From Eopsaltria australis (Eukaryota; Chordata; Aves; Passeriformes; Petroicidae): a stretch of DNA of 64,000 nucleotides. The notes beneath the pieces were generated by a model that made no database searches, had not been told where the DNA came from, and saw only the letters and a program-made list of their open reading frames with translations. The DNA is taken from positions 1,488,001 through 1,552,000 of the forward strand of contig JAVTVJ010000033.1 in assembly GCA_034509425.1 (NCBI GenBank), written 5' to 3'. The translations under genes were made by a program, and so were the position numbers. Shown piece by piece: positions 48,948 through 60,660 of this stretch; within the stretch, counting starts at the first letter, position 1; each line of letters opens with the position of its first letter.

Positions 48948-50936
48948 ATCAATATGTCACGCTCTCCATAATGACTGGTCTTCTGGTCAGATCTTTACTG
49001 CAATTTTATTAAGAAATCATTGTGTTTTGTAATATGTATTGAATTTTATGTAGCTAAAATTTTTTTGGGGTCTTTTTGGTTTTTTTTTCCTTTTTTGATT
49101 CCATAGAAATTATTTATATTTTTGCAATCCTTGAGCAGGTACTTTGGATGAAGTTAGCAAATAAAGTTCTTGAGCCATTAGTCAGCTAAATGTACCATAG
49201 CAATATAAGTAAATGTAGAAATATACTGTGTAACTAACCACGCATAAAATAATTTGGTTTGCATCTAGGAAGCTATCCACCTGACAAAGTATTTTGGCTC
49301 TACCTGCAGTGGACTGTTGATAACTTATTCATATTGTGAGCAGGCTTCCCTGAGCCTAGTAGGAAAAGCTTTAATGCTCATTGCTATTCCATCCCAGAAG
49401 AGATAATGGCTGAAAAACAGTCAATAATTATTGAAGTCATGCAGTTCAGGCTACTACAATGAAAAGTGTCTGAAAAAATCCAAGTATGTATATATGCATT
49501 CAAAAGCTTAAACAAATTAGTTGAACACTCCTATACTCTTATATGTGATTCAGCTCTCTCCTTAATTCTAATATGTTGGAGACATAAACACTATAGAAGA
49601 TGAGTGGGTAAAGAATAAGTGGATGAGATAAAAAATATATCCAAATAGATTTCACAGGATAAAGATAAAACTTAGAAGTGAGATGACAGAGATTAATGGA
49701 TATTCTAAATCACAAATTGAGACAAAATTTTTCTGCCAAGAAAAATGTGTTTAAACGAGAAGCCCAATCAAGGTTTTGAAAGCTATTTCAGAAATAAAAA
49801 TATGCCAAATGAGTATGCCTGTACCATAAGCTCTAATTGGTCATGAATATAAGCTAATTGAGCAAAGTCAAAGTTAAGAACAAGAAACAGAAACCCATAT
49901 TTGGTACAAATACAAGATGCATATCTGATCCCTTTGATACCACATCCTCAAGTCAGAAGCTGGTCTTCATTCCCTTCTGTTTGGTCTCATCTAGGCTATG
50001 CTGATTAACAAGGGATTTCAAACTGTGCAAGTTGTGGAAACAATTTTACATTGCTGGAATCCAAAACATTCACCCAACCCACAAACTATTGTTGAAAAAA
50101 CTTATTGGAAAAGAAAATAAGCCTAGATTTGATTTTGTTTCACAGGATACTTTATGCATATGACTATCAAAATATTACTGTTTCCATCACTAAAAAGGGT
50201 AAAACTAGCTTTAGCAAGCAAGTCCAATGAAGTTGTAGACATGACATGACATGACCTAAAACAAAATTAACTGAACATCTTTTTAGAGAAAAAAAAAATC
50301 TTTAGCAGAAAATCTTGATTTATCAAAAGTAAAATTTTAAGCAGCTGAATTATATTCAGTAGTAATGTCTCTAGTTTCCTCACAAATATTATTCTCAGCT
50401 TTCAGGTGAAAATGATTCTCTATAGCCGTAAGGCAATTTCACAATGTGGACTTTAGACAGATGCTTAAATCGTTAGCTATTCTGAAAAACACAGAATGAG
50501 TCATTTCCATGTAGCAGAGGGGAAAAAATCTTTATGAAATTACACTCCAATATAGTCTGGGATAAAAATAGTAAAAGGGAAAAATCCACAGATTTAATTT
50601 TGGCATTTCTAAAATGCAATGCTTCAAATCAATAATGTTAAAAATCTCAATAATTTCAACTTTTAAATCTCATATTTTTAACTTTCTTTTTATTTCTAAA
50701 TATCATTAGATTGGTTTAAGAGTAAAGAGAAAAATATGTAAAGGTTTTTGAAAATGTTTTATTTCAAAAAAATTATTTCCATTTGAAAAACATGATATCA
50801 GTGATCTTTAGTGTCTCTGTGAAAATGTGACAAAATTCTCTCTTTCAAGTCAAGTATTTTCATTACATTTTGCTCCCAGTTATTATAATTAAAAATAAAA
50901 AAAATTCCAATGTTGCTCAGTATGTTAACTATATAT

Positions 50937-51170
50937 GGTAAGGTTTGTAGGGAGTAGAAGTGATGCTGCAGGAGTGGCTTCTGGGAGGAGAGGCCAGGGT
51001 TACCCCATGCCAGACACAGCCATTTCCAATGTCCTGTTGACGACAGGAATAAATGAGCAACTGTGTGAACATTTAGCTGGTAGCTAAGGATATCTCATCA
51101 CACTGAGGTCTATTTAAAGGGTTCATTGCTCTTCAAGGAAGAAAAAGAGACAAAACCCATGAAATATTAC
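50937..51170 (+). mobile_element. 5' fragment of a bird ERV LTR, plus strand
   Basis: The sequence has gctgcaggagtggcttctgg, gagaggccagggtt and ccccatgccagacacagcc in order, the conserved 5' third of the ERVL-like LTR family. 'atttaaagggttcattgctc' follows near the usual promoter region. The downstream repeated part and 3' end are absent. The edges are approximate. Confidence 0.55.
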
Positions 51171-52750
51171 TCAGAAAAGAGGAAAATAGACTACAATTTC
51201 ATTATATGTTGATACATTTAATGATTTTGGAGAACAAAGTTCAGATACTATACCTGATGCATTCTCTGCATGGGAAGCAAATAAAGCTACACAAAGGAGT
51301 GTCTTTTTTTGTCACTTTTCTGAATCTATCTACTATAATATGTCTTCACAAAACATACCTGCTCTCAGGACCAGGCTGTGTACCATGCTGTGCTTTTAGT
51401 CAATGCAATTAGCAAAAAGAACTCATTTTCCTTTTCTTTTCCTTTAGTATATGAATCTGGCGGGATCTTGACTGTTTTTTCCCCCTTCATTTTTACCTCA
51501 TAAAGGAAGTCTTAAACTCATGGGTCAATAATGATATTGAAGAGGACTCAGTGTTCGACCAGTATACTAGCAGCATCTCTGCCTCTGAGCAAGAGAGGTG
51601 GAAAGGCAAAAATGAACTGCATATATTCTGCCTCTCCTTCACACTCTGCTGAATAGAAAATATGGGTAAAAAAATTAAATAAATAGCTTATGACCTCTCC
51701 TGTGAAAATATAAGGTCTATGTTTTGAACCAACTCACATCTCTTCTTTGTGGGCCAGGTTCAGTGTTTGCACATGGTAACATAGTATAAATTATGCAGGG
51801 ATAATGATTCAAGAATTCAGGAAGGACTTTAAAAAACTTACTGTCTGCAAGGCACACCTGTGCTTCTTTATTTATTAATATGTGTTTCTTTGTTTCTACA
51901 TTTATATTTAGAACACTGGAAAGGGCAGGTTGGGAGAGCATAGTTTTTGAAGATGCCACCAAAAAAGTTACAAAAATAAGGGGGAAAGGTTTCAAAATAA
52001 GTACAAAACAAAATCTTCTAACAAAGAAATGCAAACCAGAATAGAAAGTGGAAGTCTCTACAGTTATAAAGACTTTGGAATCTGCTGAATAGCTGTGGGT
52101 CTACCTTCAAGGGGAAAACCTGTTTGCAAAAGTATTTATGAGATTTCTGCATCCAAAATATTTTAAGTTTGACATGTATTTTTATGCGTGTCACAAAGGT
52201 CTAGGGGCAGCTGTAACCTGTAAGGAGCAATTCCTGGTCTTTTGCTTGACTGTCTAACAAGAACATGGCAAATAGTTTATAGATTACTGATATGGGTGGT
52301 TAAAGCAGTCTTGCATTAGAAATAAGAAGCTTTTGTTAGCTTTTTTATAAGAATTAAGTCTTTTCACAGTAAGAAATTATGGAAATCATATTTTTCAAAG
52401 CTAACACACTTCCTTTGTACATCTAAGCATTCATCCTGCCTGGAGAACTGCAGAGTGTTGCAAGTGCAAGGTAAAATGTGTTGAACACAGGAGCCTGACT
52501 CTGCAGTAATGAAACTGCTGGGCTGCTGAATTACTCCTTGCTTAGAAATACTCTTTCGGGCACTGTAAAAATTATAAATTATAACCACAGCAGAAGCAAT
52601 ATGTATAAGGTGAACTCTGAGCTATGTACCGCATTTGACATGCTGAGGATGGCACATTATCATGCCTTGCTAAACACTCTTGAGTCTCTGTTTACAGCTC
52701 TGCTTAGCTACTGGCCACATGAAGAAGTAAGGAAGCATTAACCTAGGGAA
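51171..52750. other. AT-rich non-coding DNA, nothing recognised
   Basis: No gene, RNA or repeat was recognised. The minus frame 51717-52034 (105 codons) has no known family. Confidence 0.5.
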
Positions 52751-53461
52751 TGTGAATGCACAGGCTGCACAGAATAGTACCCAGGTCTGTAGCCTTTCCT
52801 ACACCTGTAGGTCCTCATCAGGCTATCCACCAGGGTTTGACTGGCAACCTGACAGCATCTACTAGGAGCATCCCTGGCTCAAGCAGGTTCGCTGCAGTCA
52901 GGATCACGATCCCTGGCCGCAGGCCGCGTCTCCCACTAGGTAGACACAGTTACTACAAGGCTGGAATAGCGAAGGGGAGGGATCTCTCAGCGCAGAATAA
53001 AAAGACATTGTATTGAGGTGATGACAGCACTTCCAGCATTTGAGCTGAGAGACCTGGAGCTCAGGGTGCACCAGACTTTTATTGAGGGTGTGTTAACCAA
53101 TCACAGTAAAGCCTGGGGGAGGAACAAGGGAGGGACAAGGGGACAGGGACGAACTGGGAATGGAGAGGGGAGGAAAGGGGGTAACTGACATTATAACAAA
53201 ACAATCAACAACTGTACTTAACAGAACTTTCCAGAACACCAGGGAGATTGACAGATGACTGACGGGTGGTCGGTCAAATGGACAGGGGATAGCCAGCCCC
53301 TAGGAAACCCAGCCCAACTCCGGGGCATACCATTGCCAAACCCCATCCCAGGGGTGGCCTCAATCCTGGGATTCCTTACTCCAGGGGTTCTTAATGGGGA
53401 AAGGGTTTTTGGGAGTCCTGACCACCGCCACACGGTCCTCACCTTGTCAGTGCACATCACA
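52751..53461 (-). mobile_element. CpG-rich LTR-like block, family not recognised
   Basis: A 711-bp GC- and CpG-rich block has similar inverted ends (plus left TGTGAATGCAC; minus start TGTGATGTGCAC), fitting TG...CA LTR edges. On the minus strand it carries an ATTGG box (53101-53097) followed by CAATAAAAG (AATAAA at 53083-53078), then a related CAATACAA about 70 bases further on. This arrangement resembles U3-R-U5 order. CpGs are plentiful (for example ggccgcaggccgcg, gacgggtggtcgg), unlike the decayed LTRs nearby. No matching flanking duplication was found at these edges, so the edges or the LTR call may be wrong. Frames inside (plus 52756-53016, plus 53255-53506, minus 53218-53460) are not credible genes. 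Confidence 0.5.
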
Positions 53462-53966
53462 CTGAACAGGCAAAAACCAACATGTGTCCTTCTGCAATTA
53501 AATTAATTGCAGGAAAGGGTATAGCAATATTACGTATTTGGATCTCCTTTGTTCAAATACAGTTCAATACCAGACAGGCAAGTATACTTTCCTCTGATAA
53601 AATCCCTCAAATTGTGTTTGCTAGAAACATTATAACCCCAAATTTTACTCACCTTATTTAATTTTAAAGTTTTCATTTATATATATATATTATAGATATA
53701 TAAAATATAAAATAAAAAATACATATAGATAGAAAAGCTGTAACTCATTTTCATATCAGAAATGAGAAGATATATGCTAAAAATTTAAATGCCAGTTGCA
53801 CTACAGCCCACACATTGGAAACCTGTTGCTTAACACTGGAAATCCCTACATTTATGTTTTAAAGTAGTTTAAGAACCTTAAATGTCTACTCAAAACTGCC
53901 TAGATCTAGGGAGCACTAAACAGATAAGGCTCTGGTTTATATCTCAGCACTGTCAGAACATAAAAA
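53462..53966. other. Spacer with AT-rich simple repeat
   Basis: A (TA)n-like stretch with tatata, atagatat and aaaat units lies at about 53678-53732. The rest is unique AT-rich sequence between two LTRs. Confidence 0.6.
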
Positions 53967-54370
53967 TGTCATGGTTTAGGAATGGTATTCTCCCATTTAG
54001 TACTCCCACTAAAACCATGCACCACTTGTTCCCCCCTTCCCTCTTCCCCGCAGTGAACTGGAGGCACAACAGGCAAAGAGCATGGGTTGAGATAAGAACA
54101 ATTTATGGGAAACAACGATGGCATAAGAAAAAGAATGGTAAAAGCAGCAATACTAACAACAGAGGATATAAGAAAGAGGAGAACAATTCACACAGAAACC
54201 CCCCTGACAACAGAGATACTGAACAGCTCTCCTTGTCATCCTTACTCTACAGGAATGGAACCCCACCTCACTGGAAGACATTACCTTCTCCCTGCTCCCA
54301 GCAATGATATGAAGTGCTATAGAATAACCTCTGGGTTCTGGCTATGCCCCTTCCTGGCTGAAACCAAAGA
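53967..54370 (-). mobile_element. Solo LTR of a third bird ERV family, minus strand
   Basis: The plus-strand left edge TGTCATGGTTTAGGAATGG is the reverse complement of the family's 3' end (CCTAAACCATGACA). The inner landmarks tagtactcccactaaaacc, gcaaagagcatgggttgaga and ttcctggctgaaacca fit the same LTR read from 3' to 5'. The expected 5' edge (TGTCCTGGTTT) is degenerate at about 54370. No clear flanking duplication was seen. It is shorter than many members of such families. Overlapping plus frames (53882-54307, 54105-54398) are by-products. Confidence 0.85.
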
Positions 54371-55369
54371 TTGCCTCCTCTCTGAATTGACCATTTGAGA
54401 CTGATTCATCTGACTTCTCAGACCATGTCTGTCTGGTTGAAGCTCCTGAAAACTATTCGTGGAAGATGTCACCTCCAGTTTTTGCACAGCAGTGTATTGG
54501 TTAGAGCTTGCACCTATGCCCCTAAAAGACCTTGTCTGAGTTTGAGTGCTGCTGTAGGAAGATGAGCCCATATCACCAGGGCCATCTGTTAACCAATAGG
54601 CTGTTTGGTATTCAAACCAGGTCTTCTTAAGTTCATCTGTTAAAAAAAATGTTCTGCTTATATAAAATTTTTGCAGTATTTATGGAGCACAGGTTGGAAT
54701 TTCATTCTCTCTCACTCTAGCTTACTAATTGCCACCAGCCTTTGACTAAATTCTTCATTTCATACTGAAGAGGTGGTTCCGCTTGCTCAGCATGTCTTAA
54801 CACATCAAGCTTACATCAAGCTTATGGTCTTTATTAAGTATCCCAATATCTAGAAATTGGAACATAGAATACTTGAGGTGAAATTTATGTCACCTAAACT
54901 AAACTTTTGTCAGAGATAAACAAACACTTTTAGCGCAAGATGCTTTCCTACGTTTAGGTGGCCATCTGTGTTTCATCAGAATTTCACCCAAAAAGAACCC
55001 CTCTCTCCTTCCTTGAATTGTAAAGGTCTGTAACGATCAATTCAGTCGTAGGTCACCAGTTCGCAGATGTCTGATGATGAGGTAATTTCAGTCATTTTCT
55101 ATATCAATTTGTTTTTTTTTTCTGGAACGAATCTTAACACCAGTATGACAAGTGTTTTCTTGAATAATTTGAGCAGCTATAAGCAGTGGCCAAAGAATTG
55201 GGTTTGGAAGCAGATCTTCTGTTATCAAGTGGATGCAGTTTCTTCAAAAATTTTGTCTTACCCAAGAAAGGACAGCTGTTGCTCCTTTCCTCATCAAGAT
55301 TAATGTATTAGTGCCACTAATGCAAGTTTGCTTTCTTGATTAGGTTTATGTGCCTCGCTTTTAGTATTG
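54371..55369. other. Non-coding spacer, nothing recognised
   Basis: This is unique sequence between two LTRs. The minus frame 54317-54571 and plus frame 55067-55303 have no recognisable domains. A small duplication (cacatcaagctt/tacatcaagctt) is at about 54801-54822. Confidence 0.5.
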
Positions 55370-56290
55370 CAGGTGTGGTGATGACAGGGTTGGTCTATGC
55401 AAATAGAGGCCAGCACCTGCCCTGTGTAAGATAACTCGTTTCAGATAGCTCAAAAAACCCACTGAAGGGCACAGCTGGTCCCCTCAGCCAAGATGGTGGC
55501 ACCTCAGAGAAAATGTATTAAGAAAGACCAAAATGCCGCACAGGAATGTGTGAGGAATGAAGAAAAACACATGAGAAACCTCTCTGCAGACACCAAGGTG
55601 AAAGAAGAAAGAAGAGGTGCTCCAGGCACCAGAGCAGAAATTCCTCTGTAATCTTGGTGAATCAGGTTGTCCCCCTGGAGGCCATGGAGGACTGCAGGGG
55701 ACTATCCACACTGCTGCCTATGGAGAATGCCATGCCAGAACATGTGGATGTCCTGTGGAGAAGAGCCCCCACTGGAGCAGATTTTCTGGTAGGAACTGCA
55801 GCCCTAGGGGGGCCTACACTAGATCAGTCTGTTCCTGGTGGATCATACCCCATGAAGAGAGCCCATGCTAGAGCAGTTCTTGAAGAGATGCAGTCTTTGG
55901 GAAGGACTCCTGTTGGAGAAATTCTTGAAGGACTGTGTCCCATGGGAGAGCCCCCACACTGGAGCAGAGTGTGTGGAGGAAAGAGAGGCAGAGGCTAAGC
56001 ATCATGAGCAACCCCTGCTATTCATTCTCCTGCACTGCTCAGATTAAGGAAAAAAAGGATAGAACAGTTGAGAATGAAGCAGTGAAGTTGAGCCTTGGGA
56101 AGAAGGGAGTAGGGACAAAGTTGTTTTTGTTTTTGTATTTGCTCCTCACTTGATTTTTAACTGGCAAAAAGTTTTATTCTACAAGTTTGATCTGTTTTGC
56201 CTGTGGTGATAGCTGGTGAGTGATCTTCATATCTCAACCCACAAACATTTTCTTCTTAATTTGTCTTCATCCTGTTGAAGAGGTAAGCTT
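55370..56290 (+). mobile_element. Long LTR of the ERVL-like family, plus strand
   Basis: In order on the plus strand: gaagggcacagctgg, cagccaagatggtggcacct, aacacatgagaaacctctct, the internal degenerate repeats (55762-55970), gtgaagttgagccttgggaa, gtggtgatagctggtgagtg and tatctcaacccacaaac. This is the forward version of the elements at 9978 and 16745. The canonical 5' TG edge and the last bases of the 3' end are not clear, so both edges are approximate. The frame plus 55654-55998 follows the LTR repeats and is not a gene. Confidence 0.85.
55762..55970 (+). repeat. Degenerate ~46-bp repeats inside the LTR
   Basis: About four and a half units of 44-48 bases each begin with a version of 'agagcccacgctggagcag' and end in a 'gcagccc..gg' block. 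The units have drifted individually. The minus copy at 16745-17528 shows the corresponding region around 17160-17300. Confidence 0.8.
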
Positions 56291-57078
56291 ATCACGCCCT
56301 CAAAAATTCCCAGGCAAAGTGGTATCTTTCTTTATTCTCCCCACAAGAGTAATGAAATACTTTTGTTTAAGTTGAAGTTCACAGAGATGTATGGATATAT
56401 CTGTTTTATCTGTTGAGTACCACTTGAAACCTCTTTGTTGTTAGGACAGAGTTGTCTTTGCTGTTGTAGACTTCCAGCTGTTAAGAAGGGAGGCAGGTTG
56501 ACCACAAGCTACTGTTTAAGAGCAAGATCGACTCTGCCAGAAAGATATAAACCCAAATCATCACAGTATTTTGGGCAGAGATGCGCCTCTCTGTTTTTTA
56601 GAGGAACATTAATTCCACCAACTGCAATACCATGACAAAACCTTACAGGCATGATTGGATTCTGTGGTTGTAAGCAATCCTCTAAATGCGCATTGACAGC
56701 ACTGATGAATATTTATAAGAAAGGGTAGATAAAAATAATAGTAAGGTAGGCTCTAGAATCTGATATTATGCTTTTCCTCTGAATATGTTTTCAGTGCTGC
56801 TTTCCCCTCTAGATTTTGATTTCTGAATTTAAAAAAATAAAAGGTAAAAAAGAAATTGTAACTGAATATGATTCCCTTCCTTACTTTTCTTCTATGCTTA
56901 GATGAGAGCTAAGAGGAAAATCCTACCTGAACATTTTCTTCTTTGCAGAGCAGAACTCCTAAAGAATAGATAAATTAGCTATGTAAATACAATTGATAGG
57001 GCCACACACTTAAGTATAAAGCTTAATGACTTAAGACAATTGTGAGAAAGGCCTGGCGCAGGGTCAAAACATATACAG
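56291..57078. other. AT-rich non-coding DNA, nothing recognised
   Basis: No repeat, RNA or credible gene was recognised. The frame plus 56435-56635 has no known family. Confidence 0.5.
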
Positions 57079-57172
57079 CCAAATCCTCAGCTGGTGGAAA
57101 TCAACAATGCTGTGAACATTACAGTGCAGTGAAGCAATGCCAATGTTCACCAGCTGAAGCTCAACTTCTTTA
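57079..57172. repeat. Palindromic MITE-like relic
   Basis: The left arm 'ccaaatcctcagctggtgg' and right arm 'ttcaccagctgaagctcaac' are imperfect reverse complements around a centre near 57125. This is the layout of an old palindromic element seen in reptiles and birds, with arms like 'accagctgaggatctgg'. The arms have diverged, so the copy is ancient. No target-site duplication was found. Confidence 0.6.
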
Positions 57173-57855
57173 TATTTACCTAAGGATTTACTTCAATATG
57201 GTTCCTTTGTCATGCTCACTGGCACACATACTCATGCCTAATGTGGGCACTGCTGCAAAAAGGATGTGTCGTGCCATTCAATGAAATGTTTAAATGAACC
57301 ACCTGCAGCCCACTGCTAGTTAGCAAGGCAGGTGGAAGTGCAGAATCCCAAAAGGAAGGTTGCCCAGCTTTTCCATCACCCAGCAAAAAAGGTTCTACTA
57401 TGTAGGCTTCCATGTTACCATTGCTGAGCTTTGGCTCACACATTGTACAACCACTGCTTCCAATAATTCAAAATTTCAAACTGCTTTGAGGGTACTTGGA
57501 GCTGATGAGAAGTGAAATATAAAGCCAAATTCTATTCAGTTTGTGGAACTATGAATAACACTTGGTAGTATAGAACAAAATTTTTCTCTCTGTCTTTGGA
57601 CTAACTCATATGAGTAGTTTTTGTTCTGTTTCAAAGTAATTTAGCTCTGGGGAAAGAACAGTAGCAATGATCATCTGTCCAGGATAAGAATTAATAGGAC
57701 CAGTATTGATCAGCCACAGTTCTTTACATGGAGCTCTGGTCAGAGTTAAATGTAACATTTCTTCACATCTGCCTTTGATTTTTCTCTAGAGGATTTCATC
57801 TTAAGATGTGTCAGTTGCAGGATTCTAGTTATCTAATTCTATCCATCACTAACAG
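57173..57855. other. Non-coding DNA, nothing recognised
   Basis: This is unique sequence between the palindromic relic and the A42 run. The minus frame 57216-57443 has no known family. Confidence 0.5.
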
Positions 57856-57889
<34 letters not shown>

Positions 57890-57897
57890 AAAAAATA
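57856..57897 (+). repeat. Uninterrupted A42 homopolymer
   Basis: Forty-two consecutive A residues are followed by gaaaaaaataaaagg. It is the longest homopolymer in the window. The upstream 200 bases do not look like a known retroposed sequence, so its origin as a poly-A tail is unproven. Exact length is often unreliable in sequencing. Confidence 0.95.
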
Positions 57898-60542
57898 AAA
57901 GGAGCAGCCCAAAATCAGCTAGATAAATAAAACTACTGGGGTTGAAAGGAAAACATCTGTTCACATGTAAAAGTCAAAAGTGGAACGTCTGGTACTCTCC
58001 ACTCATAAAGATTCACATACTCATTCTGTGTATGTGTACACCCTATCTAAGAAGAAAAAGATTGAAGTACAAATTCCAAATGCATCCATGTATCATTACT
58101 GTCACAGGAGAAGTTTCATAATCACATCAGCCTTACTGAGCAAGGATTTTTTTTTTTTACTTTATTTTATTTTATGAATAAGACAGAGTAGTTTTTACAA
58201 GGTGCTCCTGTTGTCCTGGAAATTATATTGCATGTGCAGCATTGGAATTAATAGCCACTTAAAAATGTATTCCCATTTCCCAGAAGTCAAATTGAGTTTT
58301 GATGATGTTTCACTGGAGGCAGAACCAGCTCCTGAATAAACCATAAGGGAAAAGAATAAAATAAGTGGGATGTATAGGGTTACGCTGTCACTCTGACTAG
58401 CCAAATATTTTGTTTTAAATCAAGGGAAATAAAAAGGGCTCATGGAAGGCAAAAAACTCAGGCTTTTTTATGGTGAAATGATTAAAAAATCTTGTCCTGG
58501 TATGTAGCAACTGGGAAAGCAGAAACTCCTTATTTGAGCCAGAATTAATTTCATGGACATATTTAAAAGTGGAAACAAAGACAGACTTGACTATGCTGTT
58601 ATTCAGCTTTAATTTCAACCGAAGGCTCAAGCAACTGAAAAAAATGGCCTCATTTCAAATTCTCTTGAAGTTTCCTGGAAGAAGCACTACCCTTCAGAAT
58701 GGTTATATTTGGAGTTATCAGCAGACCAAGACAGGGATAGAAGGGCTGTTTCCTTGCTTGTATAAGACACCACTGGTGAAGTTTGTTTAGAGGAAAACTA
58801 CACAGCAGATTTATTGTTTTGTCAGCACTATATTCAATTGTATGGGCAGATAAGGAAAAACAGGTTGAACTCATCTCAAGCTGAAGAATTTAGATATAAA
58901 ATTTAGGTGTAAAGAATAAAAAATATGTTGTTCTCCCTTTTACTTTGCTACAAATCAAGACTGATTTTTGAGACTGGTTCTCAAGACAAAATTTAAGGAG
59001 TTGTCACACCAGTTTCAAGGGACTAACACAACAGCTGTGGCTCAACATTGTATGTTGTGCAGAGAAATGGGCCAACTGCATCTCACCCTGAGTCTAGACA
59101 TATACTGCCAGTGAAAATCCTGCCTGCTGCAGAGCTCAGGGAATCACACTGCTGCTAGAGATGTAAGATTTTAGCCAGAATTCACTAGCAGTTGAACAAA
59201 AACCCATGTGTATTCTTGAGAGTTCACTTTGGACATTTCATGTGAAAAATGCTGCCAGCCAGCAGAGATTTATCAATAAATATAAGTTTGTGAATGACCT
59301 CAGCTATGTAACTGGCTACAGTAAGTGGTGTCAGCAACACCATAAAGATAAATCCAAAGTACTCTAACTATTGCCACAAGTTCAGTTAACAGTATATTTT
59401 AAAGTAACTAATAAAATACAACATATCTATTTCTTTATTGTGGAAAAAAAAATAAGGGTGTTATTGGCATAATCATAAGTAAGAGTGCTGGTACAGAAAT
59501 GTGGTATTTTATATGAAATGCTGGCAAATGTATGGTAATACGTCTTGAAAAATAAAACAAGTATATTGTCCAGGGTTGTACTACTTGAAAGACGTTAATA
59601 AGTTTGAGTTAAAAACTAAGGCAGAGCGATCCAAAACATCAAGGCATGTTAAAACTAATTGATTCCATTCAATTTCAGATATTCAGCTGAGACCAGAATT
59701 CAGTGACTGGACTTCCTCTAAAACAAACGGTGTCAAACAACCATGCATGATATTTCTTCATGGGAATATAAGCCACAATATTAATATATTGGAGACTTCC
59801 TGACTTCTTATAGACATGAATTTGCATTGATCAGATTGGTGAGAACTGAGTGTTGGCCTCAAAGGTCTCTTCATGTTCGTTTCTTCAGTTAGACTCAGTT
59901 TCTTTGTGTTAGACTTAAGGTGCTGGACAAGGTAGATGGATGCTGTAAAGGGTCTGAGCATTGGGTATTATTTAAAACTCTATGTGAAATGCAGTTCCCA
60001 TGCCCAGACATGTAAGAAAACTGCACACTGCTGGTGGGATCAAGGGAGAAGATGCTGGTATGGGAATTGCTCTTTTAGAAATTTTCTGTTATCAAAATCA
60101 AACAATTCTAGACAGAAAGAATCTTTTCCTTCTCCTCTCCCTCTTCTTCTGAAAAAGAGAGTCATTGTAATATCTTTAGCACTATTATAGCTTGTTTTTG
60201 ATTGCAAATTTTCTTAGCTGAATTTCAAATGCCTTGTGAAATGCACCCAGGACTACTAATAACAGTCACCAAGGATACACAGAGATTTAATGCAGTGTTT
60301 GCAGAGCTGGGAGTAATGGCTGTCAGACTGAGCTAGTGGAGTTACAGTACTTCATTAGCTTCTTTGGAACAACAGCAATTTTAGAGAAGAAGGTATCTAC
60401 ACTGTAAACACTTCCCAAATCTTTCTGCCCCACCACCTTTTAAAATTTATTTAAGTGAGAATTCTTAAAAAGACAAAGGTGAAATAGAGGGTATTTACAA
60501 TTAAATGTATCTTTATTATTTGTAAAAAGAAAACATGCATAC
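57898..60542. other. AT-rich non-coding DNA, nothing recognised
   Basis: No gene, RNA or transposon was recognised. The open frames are 60-85 codons and domain-free. Confidence 0.5.
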
Positions 60543-60660
60543 AAACATAGGATTTTTAAGGTTGGAAAATACCTTTAAGATCATTGAGTCCAGCCATCAC
60601 AGAGCACTGCCAAGTCCACTGCTAAAACATGCCCCTAAACACCACATCTGCATGTTTTCT
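60543..60660 (-). mobile_element. CR1 LINE 3' tail, minus strand
   Basis: 'cataggatttttaaggttgg' is followed by 'agatcattgagtccagcc', 'agcactgccaagtccact', 'aaaacatgcccctaaacacc' and 'acatctgcatg'. This is the terminal 115 bases of a CR1 copy in reverse complement, with the terminal octamer partly lost. Confidence 0.9.

Larger units (their letters stand above)
45363..50936. other. AT-rich non-coding DNA; one unexplained frame
   Basis: No transposon or gene was firmly recognised. A 14-base tandem duplication is at 47355-47382. A (GACAT)n triplet-like patch is at 50238-50255. The minus frame 48663-48947 is listed separately because its upstream half is less AT-rich and protein-like. A T/G-rich patch is at about 49060-49097. 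Confidence 0.5.

Noticed and set aside
51717..52034. 105-codon minus frame
   Set aside because: No recognisable domain or transcription context; the length is within chance for this base composition over 64 kb.
53882..54398. 141- and 97-codon plus-strand frames
   Set aside because: Both are read through the antisense of the LTR at 53967-54370 and have no domain.
55617..56153. Four overlapping plus-strand frames up to 114 codons
   Set aside because: They follow the degenerate LTR repeat units; the periodic look of the protein comes from the DNA repeat.
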